A stretch of 64,000 bases of DNA from Carnobacterium funditum DSM 5970 (GCF_000744185.1 NZ_JQLL01000001.1:2199001-2263000), one strand, 5' to 3'; counted from the first letter of the stretch, positions 43,171 to 53,915 are shown. Numbers and translations: made by a program. Notes: generated from the letters alone by a model not told the origin.

Positions 43171-44289
43171 ATGACCTCAACAAATAACTCAAGGCGAACC
43201 CCGCTTTTTGATTATTACCAAAAGAATAAGATTAAACTGATGGACTTTGGCGGTTGGGTAATGCCTATCCAGTTTACCGGTATTATTGAAGAGCATAAAG
43301 CCGTAAGAAATGAAGCAGGGTTATTTGACGTTTCTCATATGGGAGAAATTTTAGTCGAAGGAGAAGATGCTGAGAAGTACCTTGATTTCCTTTTGACAAA
43401 CGATGTGACACAAATGATAACGGGACAATCACAATACCACGCGATGTGTTATCCAGATGGTGGAACAATCGATGATCTTATTATTTCTAAATTAGCAACG
43501 AACGGTTACTTAGTCACATCCAATGCAGGCAATACTGAAAAAGATTTTGACTGGATGAAAGAAAAAGTAACTGGCGATGTTCAATTAACGAATAAGTCTG
43601 ATTCTATAGGCTTATTAGCATTACAAGGACCAGCTGCAGAGGAAATCTTACAAAAATTAACTGAAGTTGATCTAAGTGATATACAGGCATTCCATTTTAA
43701 CCAACAAGTTACTTTAGCCGAAATAGAAAATGTTTTGATTTCAAGAACCGGTTATACAGGAGAGAACGGTTTTGAATTGTACTTGGCTGCAAATAAAACA
43801 GAAAAACTATGGGAGTTGTTGCTTGCAGCTGGAAAAGAAGAAGGATTAAAACCATGTGGCTTAGGTTCGAGAGATACTCTTAGATTAGAGGCCGCATTGT
43901 CTTTATATGGACATGAATTATCAGCAGATATCAGTCCTCTTCAAGCGAATATAGGTTTTGCAGTGAAAACGAACAAAGCCCATGATTTTGTTGGTAAAAA
44001 AGATCTTAAACGACAACGTGAAGTAGGAGTGAAACAGAAAATAAGAGGGTTTGAATTGATAGGCAAAGGAATTGCACGTTCTGGGTGTAAAATTTACGCT
44101 AAATCAGGAGAAGAAATTGGCGTAGTTACCTCAGGGACGAAATCACCAACTCTGAATAAAAGTATCGGATTAGCACTAATCAATACGAAAAAAAATGATA
44201 TAGATGCACTTGTCCAAATAGACATTCGCAATAAACTAATCGATGCAGTTCTAGTAAAGACACCATTTTATAAAAGAGAGACAAAATAA
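43171..44289 (+). CDS. gcvT: Glycine cleavage system T protein (aminomethyltransferase)
   Basis: Tetrahydrofolate-dependent aminomethyltransferase of 372 aa. Seen: DFGGWVMPIQFTGIIEEH near the start, DVSHMGEI, a central SRTGYTGENGFE block and GLGSRDTLRLEA, all conserved in GcvT. It releases ammonia and forms methylene-THF from the aminomethyl-lipoyl H protein. GGAGG precedes the ATG. First of four gcv genes; no glycine riboswitch is present in the 55-base leader. Confidence 0.96.
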   Translation: MTSTNNSRRTPLFDYYQKNKIKLMDFGGWVMPIQFTGIIEEHKAVRNEAGLFDVSHMGEILVEGEDAEKYLDFLLTNDVTQMITGQSQYHAMCYPDGGTIDDLIISKLATNGYLVTSNAGNTEKDFDWMKEKVTGDVQLTNKSDSIGLLALQGPAAEEILQKLTEVDLSDIQAFHFNQQVTLAEIENVLISRTGYTGENGFELYLAANKTEKLWELLLAAGKEEGLKPCGLGSRDTLRLEAALSLYGHELSADISPLQANIGFAVKTNKAHDFVGKKDLKRQREVGVKQKIRGFELIGKGIARSGCKIYAKSGEEIGVVTSGTKSPTLNKSIGLALINTKKNDIDALVQIDIRNKLIDAVLVKTPFYKRETK

Positions 44290-44326
44290 GAAAAAGGTAT
44301 TTATTAACCTAAAGGGAGTGATTTAG

Positions 44327-44749
44327 ATGAATGAAAAAGAGATGGAACGTTATTATACAGAAGAGCACGAGTGGGTTATGCCAATAGGAGACGATAAAGT
44401 TCGACTAGGAATAACGGAATATGCTGCGAAAGAATTAGGAGATGTTGTTTATGTTGAACTTCCTGAAATAGATAGCCATGTTAGTGCCGGGGATGAAATA
44501 GGAACAGTTGAATCAACTAAATCAGCATCTGTTATTTTTTCACCTGTTTCAGGGAAAGTTATTGTAGTTAATGAAGAGTTAGAGGATGCTCCTGAATTAG
44601 TTAATGAAGGCCCGTTAAATGAAGGATGGATGTCAGAAGTTCAGCTAAGTGATCCAAGCGAATTAGCTGATTTATTAACACAAGAAGAGTATATGAATTT
44701 AGTTGAAAAATTAGAAGAAGATGACGAAGCGGATAGCGAGGAGGAATAA
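44327..44749 (+). CDS. gcvH: Glycine cleavage system H protein
   Basis: Lipoyl carrier of 140 aa. Seen: YYTEEHEWV at the start, GITEYAAKELGDVVYVELP, and ESTKSAS, where the Lys is lipoylated. The last residues form an unusually acidic tail (LEEDDEADSEEE) beyond the family's normal C-terminus. It lies 37 bases after gcvT with AAGGGAG, and two bases before gcvPA. Confidence 0.95.
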   Translation: MNEKEMERYYTEEHEWVMPIGDDKVRLGITEYAAKELGDVVYVELPEIDSHVSAGDEIGTVESTKSASVIFSPVSGKVIVVNEELEDAPELVNEGPLNEGWMSEVQLSDPSELADLLTQEEYMNLVEKLEEDDEADSEEE

Positions 44750-44751
44750 AA

Positions 44752-46101
44752 GTGGGAAATAATTTCAGATACTTGCCAGATACAAACCGAGATCGTGAAG
44801 AGATGCTAGCAACTCTAGAAGTTTCTTCAATATCTGAATTGTTTACTGATATTCCAGATACGATTCAATTAAAGGACGAGTTAACTATTCCAGCTGCTTT
44901 ACATGAGGCAGCTTTAGATAAAAAGATGCGAAGTATGGCGAATAAAAATAAAGATAGTAAAGAATATGCTCTGTTTTTAGGTGCTGGGACATATGATCAT
45001 TATATTCCAAGTACGGTAGATCATGTTATTTCACGTTCGGAATTTTATACAGCTTATACACCTTATCAAGCAGAAGCTAGTCAGGGAGAACTACAAGCTA
45101 TATTTGAATTCCAAACAATGATTTGTGAACTTACAGGAATGGATGCTGCAAACTCATCATTATATGATGGGTTTACAGCAATTGGAGAAGCTGCTACGTT
45201 AGCCGTTCGTAGTACAAAAAGAAATAAAATCATTGTTTCAAAAGGCGTCCACCCTCAAGGTCGTGAAATAGTAAGAACTGTTTCAGTCGGTTTTAATTAT
45301 CAAGTAACAGAGGCTAAACTAACAGGAGACAGTACAGATTTACATGCATTAAAAAAACTCGTGGACCAAGATACAGCTGCCGTTATTATTCAATACCCGA
45401 ATTTTTTTGGTTCAGTAGAAGATTTAAAAGAAATAAAGGCAATCGCAGAATCTAACCGCGCGTTATTTATCGTGGTAGCCAATCCTTTGGCTTTAGCTTT
45501 ATTAGAAGCTCCTGGGAACTTAGGTGCGGATATTGTAGTAGGTGACACTCAACCTTTAGGATTGTCTATGTCATTTGGTGGACCGCATTGTGGTTATTTT
45601 GCGGTTAAGAAAAAACACGTTCGTAAACTACCAGGTCGGATAGTCGGACAATCTGTGGACAAAGACGGCAAACGAGGATTTGTTTTAACCTTGCAAACAC
45701 GGGAACAACACATTAAACGTGAAAAAGCTACTTCTAATATGAGTTCTAATCAAGCTTTAAATGCATTGGCTTCAGCGGTTTTCATGTCTGCATTAGGTAA
45801 AGAAGAATTGCGCCACATGGCTCAGTTAAATATTGAAAAAGCGGATTATATGGCTAATGCTTTAATCGGAAAAGGATTTTCTGTTAATAATAAAGCTCCT
45901 TTTTTTAATGAATTTGTAGTCGAATTACCTTTTTCAGTTCAAAAAACAAATGAAGCACTAATCAATCAAATGATTATTGGTGGATATAACTTAGAAAAAG
46001 AATATGGACTCAAAAATCACATGTTAATTGCCGTAACAGAACAACGGACAAAAGAAGAAATAGATACTTTTATTGCTGTACTGGAAGGGATGATAAAATG
46101 A
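44752..46101 (+). CDS. gcvPA: Glycine dehydrogenase subunit 1 (decarboxylating, P protein alpha)
   Basis: Subunit of 449 aa of the two-part P protein found in Firmicutes. Seen: [28 protein letters not shown], and [13 protein letters not shown]. With GcvPB it decarboxylates glycine and transfers the aminomethyl group to GcvH. The start is GTG 44752; the end overlaps gcvPB by four bases (ATGA). Confidence 0.95.
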   Translation: MGNNFRYLPDTNRDREEMLATLEVSSISELFTDIPDTIQLKDELTIPAALHEAALDKKMRSMANKNKDSKEYALFLGAGTYDHYIPSTVDHVISRSEFYTAYTPYQAEASQGELQAIFEFQTMICELTGMDAANSSLYDGFTAIGEAATLAVRSTKRNKIIVSKGVHPQGREIVRTVSVGFNYQVTEAKLTGDSTDLHALKKLVDQDTAAVIIQYPNFFGSVEDLKEIKAIAESNRALFIVVANPLALALLEAPGNLGADIVVGDTQPLGLSMSFGGPHCGYFAVKKKHVRKLPGRIVGQSVDKDGKRGFVLTLQTREQHIKREKATSNMSSNQALNALASAVFMSALGKEELRHMAQLNIEKADYMANALIGKGFSVNNKAPFFNEFVVELPFSVQKTNEALINQMIIGGYNLEKEYGLKNHMLIAVTEQRTKEEIDTFIAVLEGMIK

Positions 46102-47567
46102 CCGATTACAATGAATTGATTTTTGAAATCAGCCGTCCAGGTAGAACAGCTGCTAGTCTTCCAGAAAGTGATGTGTCTTCAATTCAATTGTCAAAAAAAT
46201 TCCCTGATCATTTGATACGTCAAACACCTGCCGAGTTGCCTGAAGTTTCTGAACCACAATTGATGCGTCATTATACGGCATTATCTAATAAGAACTTTGG
46301 AGTAGACAATGGGTTTTATCCACTAGGTTCGTGTACGATGAAATACAATCCTAAAATCAATGAAGACGTAGCTCGGTTATCTGGCTTTGCGAATATCCAT
46401 CCTTTTCAACCCACTCAAACGGTACAAGGCGCACTCGAATTGATGTATGAATTACAAGAAGATTTAAAGGTTATTACCGGAATGGGAGCTATTTCGTTGC
46501 AACCAGCTGCCGGTGCACAAGGCGAATGGACTGGTTTAATGATAATGAAACTATTTCATAAGCAAAATGGAGAAGAAAAAAAACGAACTAAAATTCTTGT
46601 ACCTGACTCAGCACATGGGACAAACCCGTCTAGCGCCTTTATTGCTGGTTTTGATGTAATCGAAATTCCATCTAACGCTGCCGGTACAGTCGATTTAGAA
46701 GAATTAAAAAAACAAGTTGGAACAGACATTGCTGGCTTAATGCTGACTAATCCTAATACACTTGGCTTATTTGAAAAAGATATTGTAGAGATAGCAAAAA
46801 TTATTCATGGAGTAGGTGGGTTATTGTACTATGATGGTGCAAATTTGAATGCGATTATGGGTAAAACAACACCTGCTGCGATGGGTTTTGATATCGTACA
46901 TCTTAATTTGCATAAAACTTTTAGTACACCTCATGGTGGAGGAGGTCCAGGATCAGGACCAGTTGGAGTTAAATCTTTTTTAGCCTCTTATTTGCCTATT
47001 CCACGGATTGAAAAACAAGCTGATGAGTATGTTTTGAACTCAAATTACCCTCTTTCATTAGGTCGTGTTAAAGGATACTTTGGGAATTTTGGTGTTAACG
47101 CCAGAGCGTATACTTATATTCGGACAATGGGACCAGATGGTTTGAAACAAGTGTCTGAGAGTGCTGTCTTGCATGCGAATTATTTGCGGAAATTGTTAGC
47201 TCCTTACTTTAATGTCTCACACCCTCAGATTTGTAAACATGAATTCGTCTTATCTGGATTAAAACAAAAAAAATTAGGTGTACGAACAATGGATATAGCT
47301 AAAAGATTATTGGATTTTGATTATTATGCACCAACGGTTTATTTCCCGTTAATTGTTGAAGAAGCGATGATGATTGAACCAACTGAGACAGAGACAAAAG
47401 AAACATTAGATGCATTTGCAAAAACGTTGATTCAAATTGCAAAAGAAGTTGAAGAAACACCGAATATAGTGCTCGAAGCACCATATACAACATCGGTTAA
47501 ACGAATGGATGAAGTTAAAGCGGCTAGAAATTTAGTATTAAGTTATGACAAAAATAACAATAATTAA
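46098..47567 (+). CDS. gcvPB: Glycine dehydrogenase subunit 2 (decarboxylating, P protein beta)
   Basis: PLP-binding subunit of 489 aa. Seen: [24 protein letters not shown], and [16 protein letters not shown], in which the Lys binds PLP. It completes the glycine decarboxylase. A dihydrolipoamide dehydrogenase (L protein) gene is not in this cluster, so it must be shared with another lipoyl complex elsewhere in the genome. Confidence 0.95.
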   Translation: MTDYNELIFEISRPGRTAASLPESDVSSIQLSKKFPDHLIRQTPAELPEVSEPQLMRHYTALSNKNFGVDNGFYPLGSCTMKYNPKINEDVARLSGFANIHPFQPTQTVQGALELMYELQEDLKVITGMGAISLQPAAGAQGEWTGLMIMKLFHKQNGEEKKRTKILVPDSAHGTNPSSAFIAGFDVIEIPSNAAGTVDLEELKKQVGTDIAGLMLTNPNTLGLFEKDIVEIAKIIHGVGGLLYYDGANLNAIMGKTTPAAMGFDIVHLNLHKTFSTPHGGGGPGSGPVGVKSFLASYLPIPRIEKQADEYVLNSNYPLSLGRVKGYFGNFGVNARAYTYIRTMGPDGLKQVSESAVLHANYLRKLLAPYFNVSHPQICKHEFVLSGLKQKKLGVRTMDIAKRLLDFDYYAPTVYFPLIVEEAMMIEPTETETKETLDAFAKTLIQIAKEVEETPNIVLEAPYTTSVKRMDEVKAARNLVLSYDKNNNN

Positions 47568-47648
47568 CTGACTCATAGATTAAATTGGTATTTAAAATAA
47601 GAGTATAAAGTGTAATGAAGTGTTTTTTCAAAAAACGGAGGAATAGAT

Positions 47649-48203
47649 ATGGGTATTGAACAAAATAAAGTAATTCTAGTACTAGTAGGTGTTAGTGGAA
47701 GTGGGAAGACAACTTTGGCTAACGCATTGGAAAAAACTGGGGTTCCTAAATTAGTTACTACGACTACACGACCAAAAAGAGATGGCGAAGTAGAGGGAAC
47801 AGATTATTATTTTAGAGAAATATCGGATATGTCCAATATAGCGTTTATTGAAAACTCTTTATATAATAACTATCTTTATGGACTAACAGTAGATACCGTA
47901 GAAGAAGGATTGGATCTTCATGACGTAATGAGTGTCGTTTTGGATAAAAATGGTGCAGCTGCTCTAAAAGAAGTTTATCCCTTCTATACAAAAATTATTT
48001 ATTTAGAAATGACGGAAGAAGAGATTCAACAAAGAATGGAAAAAAGAGGCGATAGCCCAGAAAATATTCAACAAAGATTATTGTTTGCTCAACAAACAGG
48101 AGAGTTTGAAGCGCCGATAGAAACAAATCTAGTTCTATCGGTTCAAGATTTAAAAAAGTCTGTTGATGACATCTTAACGTATATCAAAAATAGTTTACAA
48201 TAA
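47649..48203 (+). CDS. Guanylate-kinase-like protein
   Basis: P-loop kinase of 184 aa with Walker A GVSGSGKTT, TTTTRPKRDGEVEGTDYYF (the GMP-binding T-R-x-x-R / D-Y-x-F blocks) and a lid region RMEKRGDSPENIQQR. It resembles guanylate kinase but lacks the usual ENxVFLSPP-like context, so it may be a paralogue rather than the essential Gmk. GGAGG precedes the ATG; it lies 80 bases after gcvPB. Confidence 0.8.
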   Translation: MGIEQNKVILVLVGVSGSGKTTLANALEKTGVPKLVTTTTRPKRDGEVEGTDYYFREISDMSNIAFIENSLYNNYLYGLTVDTVEEGLDLHDVMSVVLDKNGAAALKEVYPFYTKIIYLEMTEEEIQQRMEKRGDSPENIQQRLLFAQQTGEFEAPIETNLVLSVQDLKKSVDDILTYIKNSLQ

Positions 48204-48516
48204 AAGTAGTCGAAGTGTGACAGACTAGCGAGTATTACTCGTGAAGCGCTGGTCTAGTTTACTTTTTGTAGTAAGTGATAGAATAAAAATTTTAAAGTGA
48301 GGGTGGGACTTATGTCCTATCCTTACTTTTTTTATTTCTAATAAGAAAAAAAGATAACGAGCTAGATGCTTAACAAATAAATAGCGAATAAATTTTAAAA
48401 ATTAAAATATTTTGATTGCTTTTTTTTAAAAATAAGAGTAAATTTGTTTATGGATATAAGAAGTCCATAATGGACATTAAATAGAGCTGATTCAAAATAT
48501 GAAAAGAGGCGAAAGA
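48204..48516. other. Gap between the GMP-kinase-like gene and the Rrf2 gene
   Basis: Contains a hairpin AGACTAGCG / CGCTGGTCT (48221-48254) followed by CTTTTT, a probable terminator, then AT-rich promoter DNA. Confidence 0.45.
48221..48266 (+). terminator. Probable terminator after the guanylate-kinase-like gene
   Basis: AGACTAGCG pairs with CGCTGGTCT (one G-U) plus an inner AGT/ACT; the T run starts several bases after the stem. Confidence 0.45.
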
Positions 48517-48996
48517 ATGAATTTAACAAAAGGTTTGGAGCAGGCTGTTTGTATTATTACCTTATTGGCAACGCAGGACAAAAGATTTCCCATTGCTTCT
48601 CATATTATCAATCGAAGGTTAAAAGGAGCATCACCTTCTTATATAAAAAAAATAATGAGAAAATTAGTCGTTAATGACCTGGTTACATCTATTTCAGGTA
48701 GCAATGGCGGTTTTTCGTTAGCTAAAGACCCAGAAAGCATTCATTTATTAGAAGTAGTCGAAGCCTTGGAAGGGCCAATTATTACGTATCCTAATACAGG
48801 AATGATTAATCAGGTTTTTTCGGATTTGGGGCCGACGGCTAATCATGGGGAAATAGTTTTAACAGAGGTGTTTAAACAAGCAGACAACCAATATAAAAAC
48901 TATCTTCGTCAACAAACAGTAGCGCAATTGATTCGTGAATCGTTGAATCATCGAGATATCCCAATTCTTAATTGGAATGAAACGAAAGAAAATTAG
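48517..48996 (+). CDS. Rrf2-family transcriptional regulator
   Basis: Regulator of 159 aa with an Rrf2 winged helix (LEQAVCIITLLATQ, SPSYIKKIMRKLV, GSNGGFSLAK). The iron-sulfur cysteines of IscR/NsrR are missing, so it is probably of the non-metal type seen in YwnA-like proteins. ATG 48517 follows AGAGGCG. It lies just ahead of a large YhgE/Pip gene, which it may regulate. Confidence 0.85.
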   Translation: MNLTKGLEQAVCIITLLATQDKRFPIASHIINRRLKGASPSYIKKIMRKLVVNDLVTSISGSNGGFSLAKDPESIHLLEVVEALEGPIITYPNTGMINQVFSDLGPTANHGEIVLTEVFKQADNQYKNYLRQQTVAQLIRESLNHRDIPILNWNETKEN

Positions 48997-49028
48997 TTTA
49001 GAGCTAAGAAAGGTGTGGAAAAGTACTA

Positions 49029-51866
49029 ATGAAACTGTTGAAAAATGAATGGAAAGAGATTTTCTCTAATAAAGTGTTACTTATTTCTTGTTTAGTGATG
49101 TTATTTATTCCAATATTGTATGCAGGCTTCTTTTTAAAGGCTAACTGGGATCCTTATGGCAGTACAGATGAACTTTCAGTTGCAGTCGTTAATGAAGATC
49201 AATCAGTTGATTATGAAGGGAAAAAATTGGCTATCGGCTCTGAATTAATAGAGAATTTAAAAAGCAATGATTCTTTAGATTGGCATTTTGTTGCCCCAAG
49301 TGAAGCTGAAAAGGGATTAAAAAATCGAAAGTATTATATGGTGATGACTATACCAAGAGACTTCTCAAAAGATGCTGCCACATTAATGGATAAGCATCCG
49401 AAAAAAATGAATTTGATTTATAAAACAAATGGGTCATTAAACTTCATTGGTGAAGTAATTAGTAATGCAGCTGTAAAAGAAGTTAAAAAAGAAGTTTCTG
49501 AAAATGTAACAAAAGCATACACAGAAGCTCTATTTGATCAAATAAGAGAAGTGGGAGAAGGATTTGCCAAAGCTGCTGATGGATCGGATGAATTAGATGG
49601 AGGAACAGAAAAGTTAGCTGACGGAAATAAAGAAATAACTGGGAATTTGACTAAGTTAGCCAATAGCACGCTGTCATTTAGTGAAGGAGCAGATACTTTA
49701 AGCATCGGTTTAAAGGAATACACAAATGGAGTTGCTCAATTAGATTTAGGGGCGATTAAATTAAATGAAGGTATTGGACAATTAGCTTCTAACGTTGGTC
49801 CACTAAAAGATGGTGTTACTCAATTAAACAATGGAGCTTCTGATTTGACTGAAGGGTTAACAGCCTATACAAATGGCGTCAGCCAGCTAGATTCAGGAGC
49901 AAGCCAATTGACAGCTAATAATGTTAAACTTCAAAATGGTGTGGGTAGTTTGAGTAGTGGTGTAGACCAAGTCAAGACCGGTAGTGATCAATTACTAGAC
50001 GGATTAAATCAACTATCTACATCACTTGGAAACAGTATGTCAGACGAAAATCAAAATAATTTAGATACATTAACAGCTAGTTTGCCTCAGATAAATAAGG
50101 GTATTCAGACTTTGAATACTGCTCTAGGCGCTGAAACCGGTGGGGTAAATACCGATTCAATTACTACAGATTTAACTAATGTAGGGACAAATCTGGTGGG
50201 TATGGAAGATAATTTAACAAAAGCCGGTGACCATTTATCAGATATTGGAACAGCTGCACAAACACTAGGTGTTAAAACTCAAGAAAATGCAACGAGTACA
50301 ATTAGTACTGTCCAAAAAACAGCAGCTTTCAAAAGTTTGAATGAAACTCAAAGAGCAGAATTATTAAATGGTTTAAAAGAGGAGTTGCAAGTACAAGGGA
50401 AAGAAAACGTTACGTTAGTCCAAGACATTGGTGGCCAAACAGCTGCTGCTGGTGAAAATTTAATAGCTATAGGACAAGAAGCTACTAATGCAGGAACTTC
50501 AGCTAAAGACTTACAAACACAACTTGAAGAATTAGCTGGATTAACAAGTCAATTAACGACTTTAAAAACTCAAGTGGCTAAACTAGCAGCGGGTTCGAAT
50601 CAAGCTCTTCCTGGTGCTGTTCAAGCTATTACTGAGTTACGTGGCGGATTAACAAGTGTTCAAACGGTTTTAACTCAAATGGGTGAAGGTAAAGACAAAG
50701 GCGTTATTCAAGGAATGTCTGAATTAAATCAAGGTCTTGCTACCATTCAAGGTGGGTTAAAAGGGGACAATGGCTTAGTTGCAGGAATGACAACTTATAC
50801 AAACGGCGTTAGTACTTTACAAAAAGGTGTTAACCAGTTAGAAAATAATTCTAAGGCATTGAATTCAGGGGCTACTCAGTTAAGTGGTGGGCTCAGTCAA
50901 GTAGCTGGGAAATTACCCTCTTTAATTGAGGGAGTAAATCAATTAAACAGCGGCTCTAATCAGTTAGTGCAAGGCACCAATCAATTAACCACTCATTCTA
51001 GTAAGCTATTAAATGGTGCAGATCAATTAGCTGGTGGAGCTAGTCAAATTAATGATGGTTCTACTAAATTAGCAGATGGATCGACTATGTTAGGGAATGG
51101 ATTAGCTACGTTGAAAGATGGAACGACTACATTAGCAACTGGTTTACGAGATGGTTCAAAAAAGGTTAATGCTATTGATCCAACAGATGAAACCTTTAGT
51201 ATGTTCTCAAATCCAACAGAATTAATTCATAGAGAATACAGTCATATCCCTAACTACGGTGCTGCTTTAGCCCCTTATATTATGTCAGTGGCTTTATATG
51301 TAGGAACATTAGTTTTCAATACGATTTATCCAATACGAAAATCGCCTTTAAATGGACCATTAGGATTTTCTTTTTGGATAAGCAAACTTTCTGTAGCATT
51401 GACTGCAGCAATAATGATGGCGGTTATTGAAGCTGGATTGCTATTGATGCTAGGATTGCATGTGCAATCTGTGGGGAATTTGTTCACAGTGACTATAATA
51501 ACAGCTTTAGCATTCATGGGAATAGTCACGTTCTTGACCATATCCTTAGATAATATTGGTCGTTTTATTGCGATGATATTACTAGTCGTCCAATTAGGTG
51601 GATCAGGCGGAACATTCCCAATGCCATTAACAAATCACTTCTTTACATCTATTCATCCATATTTACCAATGTCTTATTCTATTTATGGATTTAGAGAAGC
51701 CATTTCTGGTGGGATAGGTCAAGATCTTTTTATGCAAAGTAATCTTGTTTTAGTCAGTATTCTTATTGTGTCTAGTGGTTTATTATTTTTATATATGCAC
51801 TTCTTTCAAAGGAGAAAACAGAAAAAAATAGAAAATAAGGAATCTACAGAGGCTTTAATAGCATAG
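49029..51866 (+). CDS. YhgE/Pip-domain membrane protein
   Basis: Protein of 945 aa. N-terminal membrane helix (VLLISCLVMLFIPILYAGFF), an extracytoplasmic part of about 680 residues, and a C-terminal block of about six helices (from ALAPYIMSVALYVGTLVF). The extracytoplasmic part is built of degenerate repeats of the form G..QL..G..xL (for example GVSQLDSGASQLTANNVKLQ) that should form long helices. The family includes the lactococcal phage infection protein Pip and resembles EsaA-type secretion proteins. Its normal role is not established. Terminator follows. Confidence 0.88.
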   Translation: MKLLKNEWKEIFSNKVLLISCLVMLFIPILYAGFFLKANWDPYGSTDELSVAVVNEDQSVDYEGKKLAIGSELIENLKSNDSLDWHFVAPSEAEKGLKNRKYYMVMTIPRDFSKDAATLMDKHPKKMNLIYKTNGSLNFIGEVISNAAVKEVKKEVSENVTKAYTEALFDQIREVGEGFAKAADGSDELDGGTEKLADGNKEITGNLTKLANSTLSFSEGADTLSIGLKEYTNGVAQLDLGAIKLNEGIGQLASNVGPLKDGVTQLNNGASDLTEGLTAYTNGVSQLDSGASQLTANNVKLQNGVGSLSSGVDQVKTGSDQLLDGLNQLSTSLGNSMSDENQNNLDTLTASLPQINKGIQTLNTALGAETGGVNTDSITTDLTNVGTNLVGMEDNLTKAGDHLSDIGTAAQTLGVKTQENATSTISTVQKTAAFKSLNETQRAELLNGLKEELQVQGKENVTLVQDIGGQTAAAGENLIAIGQEATNAGTSAKDLQTQLEELAGLTSQLTTLKTQVAKLAAGSNQALPGAVQAITELRGGLTSVQTVLTQMGEGKDKGVIQGMSELNQGLATIQGGLKGDNGLVAGMTTYTNGVSTLQKGVNQLENNSKALNSGATQLSGGLSQVAGKLPSLIEGVNQLNSGSNQLVQGTNQLTTHSSKLLNGADQLAGGASQINDGSTKLADGSTMLGNGLATLKDGTTTLATGLRDGSKKVNAIDPTDETFSMFSNPTELIHREYSHIPNYGAALAPYIMSVALYVGTLVFNTIYPIRKSPLNGPLGFSFWISKLSVALTAAIMMAVIEAGLLLMLGLHVQSVGNLFTVTIITALAFMGIVTFLTISLDNIGRFIAMILLVVQLGGSGGTFPMPLTNHFFTSIHPYLPMSYSIYGFREAISGGIGQDLFMQSNLVLVSILIVSSGLLFLYMHFFQRRKQKKIENKESTEALIA

Positions 51867-51871
51867 AAAAT

Positions 51872-51915
51872 AAAAAAAGGGGTTTTGAGACAAAAGTCTC
51901 AAAACCCCTTTTTTT
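51872..51915. terminator. Bidirectional terminator between the YhgE/Pip and DMT genes
   Basis: AAAAAAAGGGGTTTTGAGAC pairs perfectly with its complement around AAAA; T runs on both strands. Confidence 0.92.
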
Positions 51916-52807
51916 ATTCAAAACCTAAAATGAAAATTCCGACCATAATAGCAGCAATAACCCAGTATTGAGCTTTAGTTAATTTTTCTTTTAAGAAAAT
52001 ACGCGAAAGAATAACAGAAACAATACTATAAGAAGAAATCAAAGGTGAGACAATAATGGCATTTCCAGCAATAGCGTACACATAGAAAAATTGACCAATC
52101 GTTTCAAATATGGCAGCATAGCCTTTTGTTCGTTCTTCAAATAGATTAAAGGATTTTTTCTTTACAACTAGTAGATAAAAAGCCGCTAGAATAGCACAAA
52201 TTAGAAAAGTTAGTTCATAAGAAGTGTTAGCTTGGTTCTCACTCATGACTTTGTCTAAAATGAAAGCATCTGCAAATGTCCCCAAACCATCAATAATCGC
52301 ATATAAAATGGGTAAAAGAATAGCGAGTGCACCAATTTGATATTTTCGATCAACTTTTTCTTTATGCTTTATTCTGTCTAAATCTGCGGCTCTTTTTTCA
52401 AAGATAGATAATAGCAATATGCCAACTGAAATAACAGCAACAGCAAAAAATTGTACGCCAGTCATGACCTGACCTAAGAATATAAATGTCAGTAAAGAAG
52501 CAATAGCACCGGATGAATTCATGATAGGAGATGAAACGGAAAGCTCAATATAGCGTAACCCAATATACCCAATGGTCATTGAAAGAATATACATACTAGA
52601 AACAGGTAAGTAACGAATGATATTCATCGGATCGTAGGAAATATCTGTAAACAAAAGAGTATACAGAGCGTGAATTCCCATAACTGAACCAACCATTATC
52701 ACTATTCTCAAATGACTGTAGGGGTCTTTTGGATTAGAACTTTTTTTATAAAATAAATCTGCTGTTCCCCAAGAAAAAATAGAGACCAGTGTAAAAATAA
52801 ACCACAT
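51914..52807 (-). CDS. EamA/DMT-superfamily transporter
   Basis: Membrane protein of 297 aa with about ten helices in two halves (WFIFTLVSIFSWGTADLFYK; GNAIIVSPLISSYSIVSVILS with RIFLKEKLT). The ATG at 52807 has AAAGGTG six bases upstream; a GTG at 52816 overlaps that site. The charged KHKEKVDRK loop separates the halves. Substrate is unknown. It converges on the YhgE/Pip gene. Confidence 0.83.
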   Translation of the reverse strand: MWFIFTLVSIFSWGTADLFYKKSSNPKDPYSHLRIVIMVGSVMGIHALYTLLFTDISYDPMNIIRYLPVSSMYILSMTIGYIGLRYIELSVSSPIMNSSGAIASLLTFIFLGQVMTGVQFFAVAVISVGILLLSIFEKRAADLDRIKHKEKVDRKYQIGALAILLPILYAIIDGLGTFADAFILDKVMSENQANTSYELTFLICAILAAFYLLVVKKKSFNLFEERTKGYAAIFETIGQFFYVYAIAGNAIIVSPLISSYSIVSVILSRIFLKEKLTKAQYWVIAAIMVGIFILGFE

Positions 52808-53517
52808 AATTTTCACCTTTTCATATAAATAAATTTGCGAATAACTTATGTAACCAATGAATAAATGCTGAAGTTAAGCTAGTTTTCGCTTTGTTCATAA
52901 TATCATAAAAATGACGTGAAATAATAGAAATAAAAAAGAATCTATGAAAAAAATAAAAAGAATACAACGAAAAACGTTTACATTCTTATGCGATAGATAA
53001 TTAATGATTTCCAAATGAAAAAACGACTAAATTTTCTTTTCAATTAACTGATTTTAGTAGATTAATTTAGTGAAAGTTTTATAATTTAATTGTATGAAAA
53101 ATAGGAATGCATAGGTATACCATTCATAAAGTAATCAACTTAATTTTTAGACTCTTTAACAGCCGAAGTATAGGTTAGTGCTTGAGCAGGGCTTATTTGG
53201 TATGTGAAAAAATGACTGAACCAGAATTGATTGAATGGATAAATGTGCCTTGATCGAATATTTTTTCTGTCAGGTTTATTAGCAGTAGCCAAAAAAATCA
53301 GTCTTCTTCAGCAATGAAGGATTTTTTATTAGTTGAATTACACGATTGTAAAAAAATAGCTTTTTTGCTATTCCAGAGTGGGATAGTTATTTACTTGTAG
53401 ATACAGCTAACGATGATTAAGGTCATTAATTTGAATCAGTAAGGTGTATTTAATGGTCAATTAATAATAATGAGAGTATAGTTGACTTGTAGCAAAATGT
53501 CTTTTTAGGAGGAATTT
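52808..53517. other. Gene-free gap of about 700 bases
   Basis: AT-rich DNA with dispersed stops. Short open stretches such as the one near 53210 lack ribosome sites and recognisable homology. I see no RNA gene or repeat. Confidence 0.4.
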
Positions 53518-53709
53518 ATGATGGGTTATATGACAGAGTCAGATGTAATACACTTATTAAATGAATCAAAAAAGGAATTAGATCGTTTGACAGCAAAACG
53601 TACAATGGATTTAAGTAATTCGATTAGTTACATTGAAAATGAACTTGAGATACAACGAATAAAAGGTAAAATTACTGCTTACGAATACGTTTTAAATGTG
53701 GATGAATAA
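53518..53709 (+). CDS. Small helical protein of unknown function
   Basis: Protein of 63 aa, charged and almost wholly helical (LLNESKKELDRLTAKRTM, YIENELEIQRIKGKITAYEY), with no membrane segment. AGGAGG precedes the ATG, and the frame has normal codon use; a second ATG three bases on is an equal alternative. A terminator follows 85 bases after the stop. No family known to me. Confidence 0.6.
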   Translation: MMGYMTESDVIHLLNESKKELDRLTAKRTMDLSNSISYIENELEIQRIKGKITAYEYVLNVDE

Positions 53710-53790
53710 AATGGATGAAAGTAGCTGGGACAAAAGTAGGTTTCACAAAAAAATCGTTCCACCCCTTTAAAGTTAAATAGAAATAAAGAA

Positions 53791-53845
53791 AAATACACTC
53801 CCACTAATGAGTAGCTGAGCCATTAGTTTTGGGAGTGTATTTTTT
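53791..53845 (+). terminator. Terminator of the 63-aa protein gene
   Basis: AAATACACTCCCA / TGGGAGTGTATTT with inner CTAATG/CATTAG, then T run. Confidence 0.85.
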
Positions 53846-53915
53846 AATTTTTTTATCCAAAGTCTTTTTATGTTGAATAATAATTTCTGGAAGAAATTTA
53901 AGTGAAAAGCTATTT

